Both the position numbers and the translations under genes were made by a program. Of a stretch of 64,000 bases of DNA, positions 11,800 through 23,867 are shown piece by piece. The DNA lies in assembly GCF_030253575.1 (NCBI RefSeq), contig NC_080564.1, forward strand, positions 5,810,501-5,874,500. Reading direction: 5' to 3'. Within the stretch, counting starts at the first letter, position 1, and each line of letters starts with the position of its first letter. The DNA is from Rhododendron vialii. Lineage: Eukaryota > Streptophyta > Magnoliopsida > Ericales > Ericaceae. The notes below the pieces were generated by a model. That model did not search any database, was not told where the DNA came from, and saw only the letters and a program-made list of their open reading frames with translations.

Positions 11800-13200
11800 T
11801 TTTCTAAACTCTCAACAAATTAGACTACACCTTGTTGTCTACTATTTTAATTTAGTTTTCAATGAACAACTTACCAAACGAAGATATATATATATATATT
11901 AGTCTTATTTTGTTGTACAGAATTGCACGGTAGTCAAGGTTTTTTTTTTTTTTTGTTTTTTGTTTTTTTTTGTTTCTGTTTTCGAGACGTGGCGTATTAC
12001 CATCGTGGCATATGCACGCAGTGATGCGATCGATGAGAGAGCGCAGTTTCAGGTGTTATTAGAGGATAACTTATCTTAATTAACTAGAATCCCCAACTAA
12101 AACTCATTCTTGTCAGATTAGTAATAGTTTAAGATAATATGATATGAGAGGGAAACTATACAAGAAAGAAATACTTTTCAGATCAGTAATAGTTTATGAT
12201 GACATCAGATGGAAACTATACAAGAAGGGGAACAAGAAAGTTCTCCCCATATAAATTCCCGCAAACTCAGTGTCCGAATACAGATGTGTCCAAAACATGC
12301 ACAACTAATTAAGAGCAACCACACTGATTATTATTTTTGAGAAAATTTGTTCTCATTTCTCAAAAATGGAAAAAGAAATGGCAACTACCAATCCACACCC
12401 ACACCCACATACTAAAAAACTTTCTCAAATATGGCAAATGCCATTTTATTTGTCAAATTTGAGAAAATATATGTTAAAGTTGCAATTTTTTATTGAGAGA
12501 GAGAGAGAGAGAGAGAGAGAAATGAGAATGACAAAGTGGCATACAAGGGTGTAGCCTCTTTTACATATTTTTGGCGAATGACACTATTCATTGGCCAAAA
12601 ATGAAAAATTGCAAGGTTAAATGGGCAAACACAGGTGTGGATGCTCTACAACTCTTCTTTTCAGGCTGGTACTCCAATTGTTTAAGATCGATAATATCAG
12701 AGGGAAACTATACAAGAAGGGAAGAAGAATCCAACTAGTGGCTAATTAATTATTGAAAAATTTAGAATATAATATATAATTCTGCGTGAATGTGAATTGA
12801 TTGAATTTAGAATCGTAATTCAATGACACATGTATGTCCACTTGTGTACGGACGCGTTTTTCAGGTACACAGGTGATACTTCTTCCCTGGTAACTATTCA
12901 GAAAATCACCAATTGTCCCATATAAATATGAATATCGTGTCCTTCATTCTTTTTTAAGAGATTGGAAGAATCCCAAGAGCACTGTTTGAGGTGTTATTAG
13001 AGGATGACTTATCTTAACTGCAGTCCCCAACGAAAACTCTTCTTTTCAGTTATAGTATAATTAGCTAGATGATATCAGAGGGAAATATAATTAATGATCG
13101 ATAGGGGAAACTGCATGTCGGTTAGGCATAGCGTATAATTTGATCGAACTCCAAATTTTATGCTGACTCGAACACCTAGTTATAAAAAATAAACTAAGTT
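11800..13200. repeat. Intergenic B-C with diverged repeats, no gene seen
   Basis: GTGTTATTAGAGGATAACTT (12053) and GTGTTATTAGAGGATGACTT (12990), each followed by CCCCAAC and GAGGGAAACTATACAAG-like text, mark diverged repeat units. A further GAGGGAAACTATACAAG lies near 12700. Confidence 0.45.
12313..12646. mobile_element. MITE with GAGCAACCACAC ends
   Basis: The ends are inverted: GAGCAACCACACTG and CAGGTGTGGATGCTC. Inside are a CACACC-rich stretch and a GA run at 12497-12521. No certain target duplication. Confidence 0.5.
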
Positions 13201-14617
13201 TTATGCTTGTTTGGCCCCCCTTGGCAGAATGCTACACTACATACATCAATATCAACTTACTACTACTACTTTTTTAATCATACGAATCAATGCAATAGAG
13301 AGCTGGCAGACTTTGGAATGGGTGTCAGAATTTGAAGCCAACGCCTTTCCGATGGAACCCGTCAAAAGGCAAAAGGAAATGGATTCCCTAATGTGCGAAC
13401 AAGTTGAACCGACAAACGAGCTCAACATTCAAGCTCAATCATGGCTCGTTTAGTCGGATCATTAATTTACTAAACGAATCTCTATAAATGTGTTGAGGTT
13501 TAATATATTAAGCTCGACTTATTTACTACACGAGTCTAAAACTCGAGGTTGAGGACGCTCGATTACTAAACGAATCGAGTCGAGAGCTGCTCGAGCCTCG
13601 ATTTGTTTGCCGCCCTAACTGTTTCTAAAAGGTAGTTGGATCCATATCATATGTGGGCTATTTACGGATTCAAATGCAAGTATTGAAATATGTATGTTTT
13701 TAGATATTGTTGAGAACATTAGACATACCACAGACCATGTTTATCTGATAACCTTTGATAAGTTTTCAGATCACATTTATCGTAAGATTGATGAGCTTTG
13801 ATGGCCTGTTTTGTAATATATTACGGAGTATTTCTCAAATTAAATGTGTTTCGAGAATATATCAAACGATATCCAATTAATATGATTTTTAACTCGACAA
13901 ATGTTATCGATAAGTTTTAAAGAGTGAATGGTCCGTATCATTGAATAGAGTTCAAAAAAAAGCCGAAATGGGCCTGATAAAAACCTCCCGTCCTTTTTTA
14001 CGAAATGGAGAGGATCTGATTCCAACGCAAAATAGCATTAGGAGAAAAATAATCCAATGCCACTAATTTTTTTATGCGGTAATGTCTTGGTATTGAAAGT
14101 CAAAATGATAAATTATTCTGTAAAGCCACTTCATTCTTCCAAATACCCATATTAATTAGTAACTTCTACGTACATTATATGAGGTTCACACAATCTGACC
14201 CGGATATTCGGTTATAATAAAAATGTCCACCAATAGTAATGAAATGTGATATCGTTGTTCGAACTTAGTTCGTTATCGGGTCTAACTGAGCTTAGGGTGA
14301 AATTTTATTTTTGAAAGTCAAAGCAAAGAAACATAGAATAAAGCATCTCAAACCCTCTTTTTTTGTTAACATTTCAATTTTTTTTTTCCCCTCGTCCCAT
14401 ACGACAACAGAAAGGTCCATGTGCCAAACATAAAAGTAGAATTCTAGACAGGAAAACCCGGTGTGGCGATGAACCCAAGCAAACATCCCACTGCTAGCTC
14501 TAAGCTGGGGAGGTAAATCTGGCAATTCAACACCCCTAATTAAATGGGTTCTACGTACGTACCTTCTGTTTTCCTCTTTCATTTTGATTCTTTCTAGGCT
14601 TTTGGGAATAGTGTATC

Positions 14618-14625
14618 TATATATA
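14618..14625 (+). promoter_or_regulatory. TATA box of paralogue C
   Basis: TATATATA 100 bp before the ATG, in the same context as in B and D. Confidence 0.65.
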
Positions 14626-14724
14626 CCTCTCTTTACATCTACTACCTCGTTCATCGCTTGAAGCAGTTCTCTCACTCATCTTTGGTTCTTTCCTGGCCTC
14701 CTAATTCAACAGTCAACACCACCA

Positions 14725-16998
14725 ATGGCAATGAAAGCTATGCTTCTTCTACTTGTAGTTTCCTCCTGGGTATGTCTTGTATTTTCAATTAATCATACAT
14801 ATAGGCAAATGAAAGATATACACTAAACTAACGTCTAGCGTCTATATTTTTTATTTAGTATTTATTCGATACGGGCTCTGTGGACCGACCTATTTCCCTG
14901 GCCATCTTTGTTTGCTTTTTCTTCATTCTTCTTTAAAATTTTCTATGACAAAACTTTTAAATATGTTGAATTGTGTTTTTCTGACTTTTTTCTTCAGATT
15001 TGATGATTTCAAAACAAGGGAGCCAAAATCATATGACACATTATGTTTTATTTGGATGTTTCATTTTATCATGGATTTGCATTGAAGGTAACCAACGAAA
15101 TTTGCTTTTGCAGGTTTCATCCTTCGTTATGGCATACGACCAAGAGGTAATCTCAAAAAAATACAGAGGATTTTGTTAGAATTGTTTCATTTTTATGGAT
15201 AGAATTTACTAGCAATGTCATGGTGCCGCAGGTGTTTTAAATTTCTGAAATAAATGTCTGGCAAGAAACTAATCCAATTATGATCATTAATAATTTGGTG
15301 TTTTTTGTTTGTAGCATGGCTATCCCCAAACGAAGGCTCCCGGCCATGAATATAATAAATACCATGATCATCGTCATTATGCTCCGATGCATGCACCAGA
15401 GGCTTATGACCATCATGATGAACATGACAAACATCATCCTCATGCTCCGATGCATGCACCAGAGGCTCATGATCATCATTATGAACATGATGAACATTAC
15501 AAACTTCATTCTTATGCTCCGATGCATGCACCAAAGGCTTATGATCATCATGATGATGAAGAAGAATATCACCACCTTGATGAACATGATCGTCATCATG
15601 ATGAACATTACAAACATCATGACGAAGATTACAAACATCATTCTCATGCCCCGACGCATCCGCCAGAGGCTCATGATCGTCATGATTATTACAGTCACCC
15701 TCATCGTGCTTATGCTCCAGGAATCGCCCCTATGCATTCCAAATTCAAGCTTGGAGCGCCAAGTCCGTACATGGCTCATATGCACGGTAAAATCTCACTA
15801 TTCCCCTTTGTTTACCAGAAAAGCAATATAATATCATATTGCCTTTTGTAAATTATCATTTATCACGTCCTCTCTAAGCCTGCATAATAGGAAAATGATA
15901 GTATGTTCAGCATGAAAGTCGATCTTGCAAGCTAGTTCAAGTAGGTGGGTGCTTGTTCTAAGTTCGTCTAATCTTGCCTTACCTGAAAAAATAAGAAAGT
16001 GTGTATATAGCATGAAATTCAAAAGCAGTATAATGTTGTTATTCAACACACTTAGCCACTTCCGATTAACCAAAGGGCTTGCAGTCCAATGGTAAAAAAA
16101 ACCACTTCCGATTTGAAAAAAAAAAACAGTTGACCTTCTGTTAGCCTCATTGGATCATGTTTTGGATGAGGTCGACGAAGCGAATATAATGTTGTTACTT
16201 TATATTCTTGAACATTTAAGATTACAGAATTTTCTCTAAAGAAATGAGTGTGTGCTGTCACTTGACTCGATCCAATGGCTTTATGATTTCATAAAATTTG
16301 TACGAATTTTGTATACGTGATGCAGAACTTTAAATTGAACCCACTAAAATACTAAAGCTATCCCAAAGTCAAGGCCCTTAACCCCAAATTGCCCCCAATG
16401 AGGGTATATATATCATGCTTTTATAATCAATAAAAAAGTCATCGGACCAGTTGTAACTTAAATTTCGCACAATAAAAATACATGCTTAACATTAATCAGT
16501 ATTCTCAATTCGAATTTCATTTGATGATCAAGTGGTGAAAAAAATTTCGAACTCTATTTGATTCTGGGTTTTAAACCTTGCTAGGTTGAAATTGTGAAGA
16601 AACTTTCCTAGAGAAATGGAGTATTAGATTGGATGCTGCAATATTCTAATAGTTAACCATATATCACATGGAAAATTTATTAATTGATACGACAATTAAC
16701 TCACATTATTTCAATGTAATACACAGTTTGCCTATTCAAGTGTAAGCACTACTGCGAGAAAGACGTCCACGACAAGTACCAGGACAAATACGACAACAAA
16801 GACCAGAACAAGTACGACGACAACGACCAGAACAAGTATGACGACAAAGACCATGACAAATACCATCACAAAAATTGGCGATGCATCAAGGCATGCACTG
16901 CTTGCTGTGACAAGAGCAAATGTGTGCCTGAAGATGAAAAGAAATGCATGAAGTGGGACAATGTGTACATCAAGGGCAGAAAGGTCTACTGCCCTTAA
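14725..16998 (+). CDS. Secreted His-rich protein with split GASA domain (paralogue C)
   Basis: Exons 14725-14769, 15114-15146, 15315-15786 and 16727-16998 give 273 residues with no stop. The signal peptide is MAMKAMLLLLVVSSW then VSSFVMA. Exon 3 (157 residues) has four APMHxPEAYD-like motifs and ends APSPYMAHMHG. Exon 4 is a GASA domain: CLFKCKHYC, a 42-residue Asp/Lys/Tyr-rich insert (KYDDNDQN units), then CIKACTACCDKSKCVPE, KCMKWDN and a final YCP. It has 10 of the family's 12 Cys. The eighth is Ser (CCDKSKC) and the eleventh is missing. GASA proteins are small secreted disulfide peptides, often hormone-regulated or antimicrobial; the His-rich and KYDDKDH parts add likely cation-binding surfaces (inference). 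TATA at 14618-14625, AATAAA at 17128-17133. Confidence 0.87.
16068..16101. mobile_element. 34-bp SINE-like relic in intron 3 of paralogue C
   Basis: CCACTTCCGATT at 16056-16067 is repeated exactly at 16102-16113. Between them lies GGGCTTGCAGTCCAATGG followed by an A run, which resembles the tRNA-like head of a plant SINE with its tail. Confidence 0.55.
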
Positions 16999-17199
16999 AA
17001 TTGGACGTCTGCGCTCTAGCTTTCGCTACGGTGTGATTTCATGTTTTTTCGGAGGGGATGAATATGCTGTGATCTCATGTGATTTTTGATTTTTTTTTTC
17101 TTGGTGTTCGTTTTATCGTGTTACATTAATAAATGGCTTATATATAGAAGCCTGTTTGTGACTACATTTTCTTTTCTATTGTTGTTATGGGTTGTAAAC

Positions 17200-17740
17200 T
17201 AGGTTGGCTTAATTTATTTAATTCAGATTATTTTGTTATTTTCCAAATTCTTGTTAGTTTTGGGATAATCCTTTTAGCTTATTTATTCTTCTTGATAAGA
17301 GCAATTGAAAAAGTTACAACATACCACCAAAAATTTAAGAGCAGTAACTAAAAACAAAAATTAGCCAAAAGAGGAAACTTTATTAATTAATATCCGGAGC
17401 ACAATATTTTAGAATCAGAACTAAACATTACTGTAATTTTAGTAGCAAAAGTAGAAATTATGGGAAAGCCCCTGCTTGTGTCAATGCCTTTCTTAGCTTG
17501 GCTAGTACATCTTCATGAAAAGATTCATTGCTTGTACAATTTATCACATACACACATCAAACATAAATTTTCAAAGCATAAATTAAATGTATCTCACTGT
17601 GTATAGTTTTTCTTTGGGCCTTTATGATGGGCCTAAAAGTAGGAGGGGCCTAAAGCTGCCGCACCTTGGACTTTGGGGCTAGCAAGTGTCTACTTGGTAT
17701 AACAAACAAAGCATTACTTATGGCTTGTGGGCTTCGAATC
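17200..17740. other. Downstream of paralogue C, no gene seen
   Basis: AT-rich. The first part (to about 17350) matches the 3' flanks of A, B and D; nothing is recognised in the rest. Confidence 0.5.
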
Positions 17741-18060
17741 AGCAGATTAGAGGAAATGAACGTTCCTTTGCTAAAAAAATGGTGGTGGAGATTTGCTTAT
17801 GAGAAGGATTCTTTGTGGAGCTAGAAGAGTTATCTGTGAGAAGTATATAGTCTAGACAAGGGATTCTTGGTTGCTATGTGAGGAATCAAATACCAGAGGA
17901 TCCAATGCAGCTGAGGAGTCCAGTAACTTTCAATCCATTTAAGGCCAACTCTGTCATTGGAGTGGGGGATGGGAGGTGTGTTGATTTTTGGATCAATGTG
18001 GAGGTATTTGATTTCCAAGAATGTTCAATGTGGAGGTGGAAAAAGATGAAAATTAATGGT
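17740..18060 (+). mobile_element. LINE reverse-transcriptase C-terminal fragment
   Basis: The translation has LLKKWWWRFAYEKDSLW and ICEKYSLDKGFL, as in the region after the catalytic domain of plant L1 LINEs (LLGKWLWRFA..KDSLW). Degenerate. Confidence 0.6.
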
Positions 18061-18061
18061 C

Positions 18062-18318
18062 TCAGCTAAGATGAGAGAACTTAGACTAACGTGGTTTGGT
18101 CATACCGTAGACCTGTCGATGCAGTAGTTAGGAGGAGTGATATGGTTACGGTAGATGATAACACTAAGGGGAGAGGTAGACCGAAATTGATCTTAGAAGC
18201 GGTAGTGCATGCACAAGGATCTAGGCTTACTGGACATTAAGGAACACAATGCCCTCGACAGAGCTCAATGGAAATCACAGATTCATGTAGTCAACCCCAA
18301 TTGATTGAGACTTAAGGC
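18062..18318 (+). mobile_element. RTE-type LINE 3' end
   Basis: KMRELRLTWFGH followed by RGRGRPKL and a terminal ATTGAGACTTAAGGCTC match the conserved C-terminus and 3' end of plant RTE LINEs. Frames are broken. Confidence 0.6.
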
Positions 18319-18729
18319 TCGGTTTGATTTGGTTTAGAGGGAATTTATTTGAATGGGAGTTGGAGATTAATTACATGCATGCATGCATGTATGCTTGGTA
18401 TGAGATTTTGTTGTTAGCTCCTGCTTGTTGCCAATTTTCTGTCAAATCAATGAATAATTTGGTGGAAGCAGGTTGGGAGGGGTTTATTATGCCACTAAAA
18501 CAAATCTGGGACAACATGGCCCTTCCAAGAACCTAGTCCCTTAGCTTGATAGCCTGCCAAGTTAGGATAATGCATGTCTAACAGTCTAAGGAACCATTGC
18601 TGAAGAGACCTTTCGCCCAAAGACATCAAGCTAAGGGTGTACTTAAGTACCAGGAGAAAGAAGGTCAAGAATTCAACTTCTCCTTCAAGGTGTTAAAAAT
18701 CTAACTATTTTAACAATATTGACTTTCAC

Positions 18730-19638
18730 GGGATGAGTGAATTAAAAGATGCAAGTGGTGATGGAAGGTGGAATATTCTTTTCCAGAGAAGGCTCCGGCC
18801 CTGGGAAGATCAACAATTTGAAGACTTGCTTCTGAAATTACAGGCAGTGCAGTTGGATCAATCAAAACGGGATGAGTTAAGTTGGAAATGGGCTTCTGAC
18901 AATTGTTTTTCAGTAAAATCAGTCTATCATAAATGGGAGCAATTGGGCTTCACTAGCAACTGGGTTTTGGGATCGATTTGGAAGAATATTAGCCCCCCAA
19001 AGGTGGAAATTTTCTCGTGGTTGGCTCTTCAGGATAGAGTGGCTTCGAGAACGGTACTTCTCTATAGAAACTTGATTCCTGAGGGGCAATCGGCTATGTG
19101 CCCTCGCTGCTCATTACACTTGGAATCGCCGGAGCACCTATTCTTACATTGCCAATTTTCTTGGGACGTTTGGTCTTTGATTTTGGATTGGTGGCATGTC
19201 CAGTGGGTGTGCCCTGCCTCCCTATTAGATTTGTTTACTTGGTGGCTCGGTATGGGTTTTAAAAATCTAGAGAAGTTTTTATGGGAAACAACCTCCCATG
19301 CCACGACTTGGTCGTTATGGTTGGTAAGGAATGGTATTGTATTCAACAATGCGTCATGGCAGGTGGAGGATCTTGGGGAGTTAATTAAAACCACGGTAGC
19401 AATGTAGGTTAAGGTGAAGTTTGATATTAAGGTATACTCGGTGAAGGATTTTAAGGGTTATCTTGATGGTATGAGGAAGGTCAAAGTGTAATTGATTTTG
19501 TGTGGGTGTTGCGGTTCAACTTTCTGTTGGACAGTTTCTTTGTTTTCTCCTTGTTCTAAGCTTGAGTGCTTAGCGAGTTTTCCTCGATGTACCTCTTTCG
19601 AGTTAATAAAATCTTCTTTTGCCGAGCAAAAAAAAAAA
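18730..19638 (+). mobile_element. 5'-truncated L1 LINE with 18-bp target duplication
   Basis: The segment is flanked by AACAATATTGACTTTCAC (18712-18729) and the same with one change (19639-19656). A 224-codon frame ends at 19407. It has SVKSVYHKW, IWKNISPPKVEIFSWLA and CPRCSLHLESPEHLFLHC, the zinc-binding end of an L1 polymerase. The 3' UTR has AATAAAA and an A13 tail. The open frame and clear duplication suggest a fairly young insertion. Confidence 0.88.
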
Positions 19639-19984
19639 AACAATACTGACTTTCACTTATAAATAAAATCTCACTGTAGTACTGTGAGTCCTTGCTACAT
19701 TGTCTTAAGATCTACTTGCTGATTCTACGTACATCACACCCTTGTATGATCTCCACATCAATCTTCTCAGGCCTTCCGAAAATGCCTTCCGACGTCCAGA
19801 AATGATGTTGAAGAGAAAATCTTGGAGAGATAGATTAGTTGTTAGAATCCATAGATCTTCGCAGTTCTTAAGATACACAAAGCCTTGCACTTCCAAGAGA
19901 TTAAATCAGAAAATGCAATATGGCGATCGATGCATGCATTTCTGACCTAAGGGTCTTATTTATACTAGTAGTGCTGTATCTTGA

Positions 19985-20275
19985 TAAATTCGCTCGATGG
20001 ACTGTATTGATATATAGCTCTGTTCTCGTTCTGTTTCTTGAATTGTTACCAGGGTTGGCCTGCATATTCTTTTAGGCCTTTCTTGTTCTTTATTTTGGTT
20101 GATTAATTGTCAGCCTTCCTCTAGCGGCTCGATCATGATTGTCGAATGGGTAGGGTGCCAGGAATATAGTGCTTTAGCTCGTTGTGAGGCCAATGTTGTT
20201 CTTGTCATTTTAATCTCTTATAATATTTACAGTTGATTAATAAATTCTCTTTTTTACTGTTAAAAAAAAAAAAAC
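19985..20275 (+). mobile_element. Possible LINE 3' tail
   Basis: T-rich sequence ending AATAAATTCTCTTTTTTACTG and an A13 run. No coding part and no clear target duplication. Confidence 0.35.
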
Positions 20276-20279
20276 CGCT

Positions 20280-22490
20280 CGAGCAAAGGTGAAGTCGCTC
20301 GGCTGAAGATCGAAATGTAGTCCAGTAGTTATTGCCTGATAGTTAGCTTGACATGCGCTCGAGCAGATAGGGTCACTTGAGCGATTTCTCCTATGTCCCA
20401 TACTTAAACCAACCCACTCGATACATATATATAATTTTAAGTACACTCGATACATGTTATATCTTAATGATTCATTTTCGCATTCCTAAAACACTAGACT
20501 CCTAAAAAAGAGAATATAAAATCAATTACAACTCGATAAACATGAATATAAAATGGGTGTTTTGTGAATAAAATTGTCAGCCAAAAAGAAGCTTAGACAC
20601 TAATAAAAAAAACGAAGAAGAAGCTTAGACTGTTAGACATTCATTTGTTGATGTCCAATTCCCATTACGCAGTCCAAGCTGCGGTGCCAATCTAGTTGAG
20701 ATGTCGGTTTTGGTTGTGATGCGGTTTTCCTTCCCCTTGATTTAATCTTTATAATCTTATCCAAGATTAATGAAAAAAAAAATCCTTAGCTAAAAAAGAG
20801 AGAGGCACTAAATGGAAGATCCATGTTCGGTTACGTATATTGCAGATGTTTTTTAATTGCATTGATAATGAAATATTTCTATAACGACTCACAGTTTAAA
20901 AATTTGCAGAGCACAACTTCTGTATTGTTGCACTTTGTTGCTTAAGTAATGTCCATATATTCCATATATATATACACACACACGATTCGGGTGGCTGTGT
21001 GGGCGATGGTGACTCTAGTGGACGGCGGCTAGGGTGCTGCGTCTTGGGTTTAGGCTTTGACCCACTAAGTGTTTTACAGGCTTTGTTTCTTGGGTGCACG
21101 TATAGGCTTTTGCCCTTTGGATGTTCCATCCAATCTTTTATTTGACGCTCTAATTTACTTTTGTTGAGTTTTAATAAAATTTTGCCGTTCATTATGTATA
21201 TATGACACTTGTAATGAAGTTGATAAAATTTAAGTCTGTTATTGATTACCCGAAAATTTTTCTAGAGCTTGAAGCATGGATTGATTATGGAAAATAAATT
21301 TTATCCAAGCCAAAGGAGAAAGTTATCCTCCTATTATTCCGGAAAGTTTGTACCTAGGCGCATATTTTTTGTTCTTTATTAAAAACAGACACACATGTGT
21401 CCGATCCCGTTCATTAAACATAAGCCTCACAGAATACGAAGAAATTCACGGGTATCGGATGATTCTAGCGCTTGCATTTGCATTATATCGGTGCACATAA
21501 ACCTGTTTAGGTAACATTGTTTATATATAACATTTTATCACTAAATATCCCAGCTTCAGGCTACAACTCACATGGGTTGGTCGGGCACAGTTTCTTTCCC
21601 GGTGAGGTGAGATGAGGTGTGATTCCCACAAGATTTGGGTCCACGTAATATGTTTATTTTCTAATGACCTTATTGGATTGTTTGACTGGTTTCGAAGTTA
21701 AAGGAAGTTTTGATGGACTTATTAAAAATAAAAATAAAAATAAAAAATAGGAAGAAGTGGGGTTTCTAGGCAATGACTTGCTTAGGCAGTGTAAACAAGA
21801 TCAGTCCCATCTCAAAGATTTTCCCAGTGAGGTCAGACGAGGCTGGATTCCCACAAGATTTGGGGTCAATGTCTGAGTCATTTGAAATTAAAGGTGTTAA
21901 TTTCCGCAATGTCTCTAAAATATATATTACGCCTCAGTTATTGGATTTGCGACTGACTAGCTAGTTCGGTCGTTCCACAAAAATTATTTTCGATGGACTT
22001 TGGGGATTGACTAGGGCAGTGGATGTGAACTCTCATCTAAAACATTTTGTAGCTACCGGAGAGTATTTTCGGTCATTAGTATTTATTTTTTCCGTATAGC
22101 AAAAACGGGGCCTAGGTTAGGCTTCTATATATAGTGATTGTGTTTCTCTAATATGCTTGTTTCTCTATTTCTTTGAGTAAGACTATCCGGAAGAAATTCT
22201 CCATGAAGTCACAGTTTGAATCTCACGAATGTCAAGTACTTTAAATTTTGCGGCCACTGGATGGTATGTCTGGTCATGAACGGCATCAGGACTTCGGAAT
22301 TATACGAGATTCGTGCAATCTGGCATGAACATCCGGTTATAAAAGAAAATGTATACCAATAGTTGATTACACTTGAACCTCGAGTAATTATCAAATGAGA
22401 TATATTTGTTCGAACTTGTTCGTTATCGGCTCCAACTGAGCTTGGGGTACTGAAACATAAAATAAAGCATCTCCCCTCCTCGTCCCTGAA
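20280..22490. other. Intergenic before paralogue D, no gene seen
   Basis: Holds two more A-tailed or AATAAA-bearing T-rich stretches (20640-20790 and about 21000-21200), likely retroposon ends. From about 21619 the duplicated flank of the array resumes, e.g. GATTCCCACAAGATTTGG at 21620 and 21849 and TCGGTCATTAGTATTTATT near 22070 (compare 6001). Confidence 0.5.
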
Positions 22491-22705
22491 CGAAAACAGA
22501 AAGATATGCCAAACAAATAAGTACAACTAGACAGAAAAAACCGGCGTGGTGATGAAGTCCCCAAGCAAAAATCCCACTGCTCGAAGCTGGCCGGGGAAGA
22601 TTAATCTAGCTAGCAATTCAACACCCCTAAATGGGTTCTACCTTAGTTTTTTCCACTTTAATTTTGTTTGTTTCTTTCTAGGCTTTTGTGAATAGTGTAC
22701 GTATC

Positions 22706-22715
22706 TATATATATA
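22706..22715 (+). promoter_or_regulatory. TATA box of paralogue D
   Basis: TATATATATA ending 93 bp before the ATG, in the array's conserved context. Confidence 0.65.
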
Positions 22716-22808
22716 CCTCTCTTACATCTAACTCATTCATCACTTGAAACAATTCACTCACTCATCTTCGGTTCTTTCCCTCCTAAATATCAACGGTCAA
22801 CACCACTA

Positions 22809-23810
22809 ATGGCAATGAAAACTATGCTTCTTCTGCTTGTAGTTTCCTCATGGGTATGTCTTGTGTTCTCAATTTATATATCATACATACTGCAGGCACA
22901 TGAAAGAGATACACTAAACTGGTCTATCTATCATTTTTATTTACTATTCGATATTGGCTCTATGAACCGACTTATTTTCCTGCCCATCTTTATTTGCTTC
23001 TTCGATCTTTATTCTCCCTTACAATTTTCCCTTGACAAAACTTTGAAATATGTTGAATTGTGTTTTCCTGACTTTTTTCTTCAGATTCTATGATTTCGAA
23101 ACAAGGGAGCCAAAATCATATGACACATTGTGTTTCGTTTGGATGTTTCATTTTATCTTGGATTTGGATTGAAGGTAACTAATGAAATTTGCTTTTGCAG
23201 GTTTCATCTTTTGCTATGGCATACGACCAAGAGGTAATGTCAAAAAAATACAGAGGATTTTGTTAGAATCATTTCGTTTTTATGGACAGAATTTACTAGC
23301 AATACCATAGTGCCTCAGGTGTTTTAAGTTCTGATCGAAATAAAAGTATGGGAAGAGACTAATCCAATTATGATAATTAATAAGTTTGGTATTTTTTGTT
23401 TGTAGCATGGCTATCCCTCAGCGAAGGCTCCAGGCCATGAATATTATAAATACCATGATCATCGTCATCATGCTCCGATGCATCCACCCAAGGCTTATGA
23501 TCACCATCATCGTGATGAATATTACAAACACCATCCTCATTCTCCGATGCATCCACCAGAGGCTTATGATCATCATGAAGAAGAGCATCACCACCATGAA
23601 GAACATGATCATCATCATAATGATGAACATCACCACCATGAACAATATGATCATAATCATCATTCTTATGCTCCGATGCATCCACCAGAGGCTCATGATC
23701 ATCATCATGTTTATGATCACCATAGTCATGCTTATGCTCCAAGAATCCCCCCTATGCATTTCGAACACAAACTCGGAGCACCAAGTCCATATATGGCTCA
23801 TGTGCACGGT

Positions 23811-23867
<57 letters not shown>

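Noticed and set aside
18733-19407. 224-codon frame as a host gene
   Set aside because: It is the zinc-binding end of an L1 LINE with target duplication and poly(A) tail.
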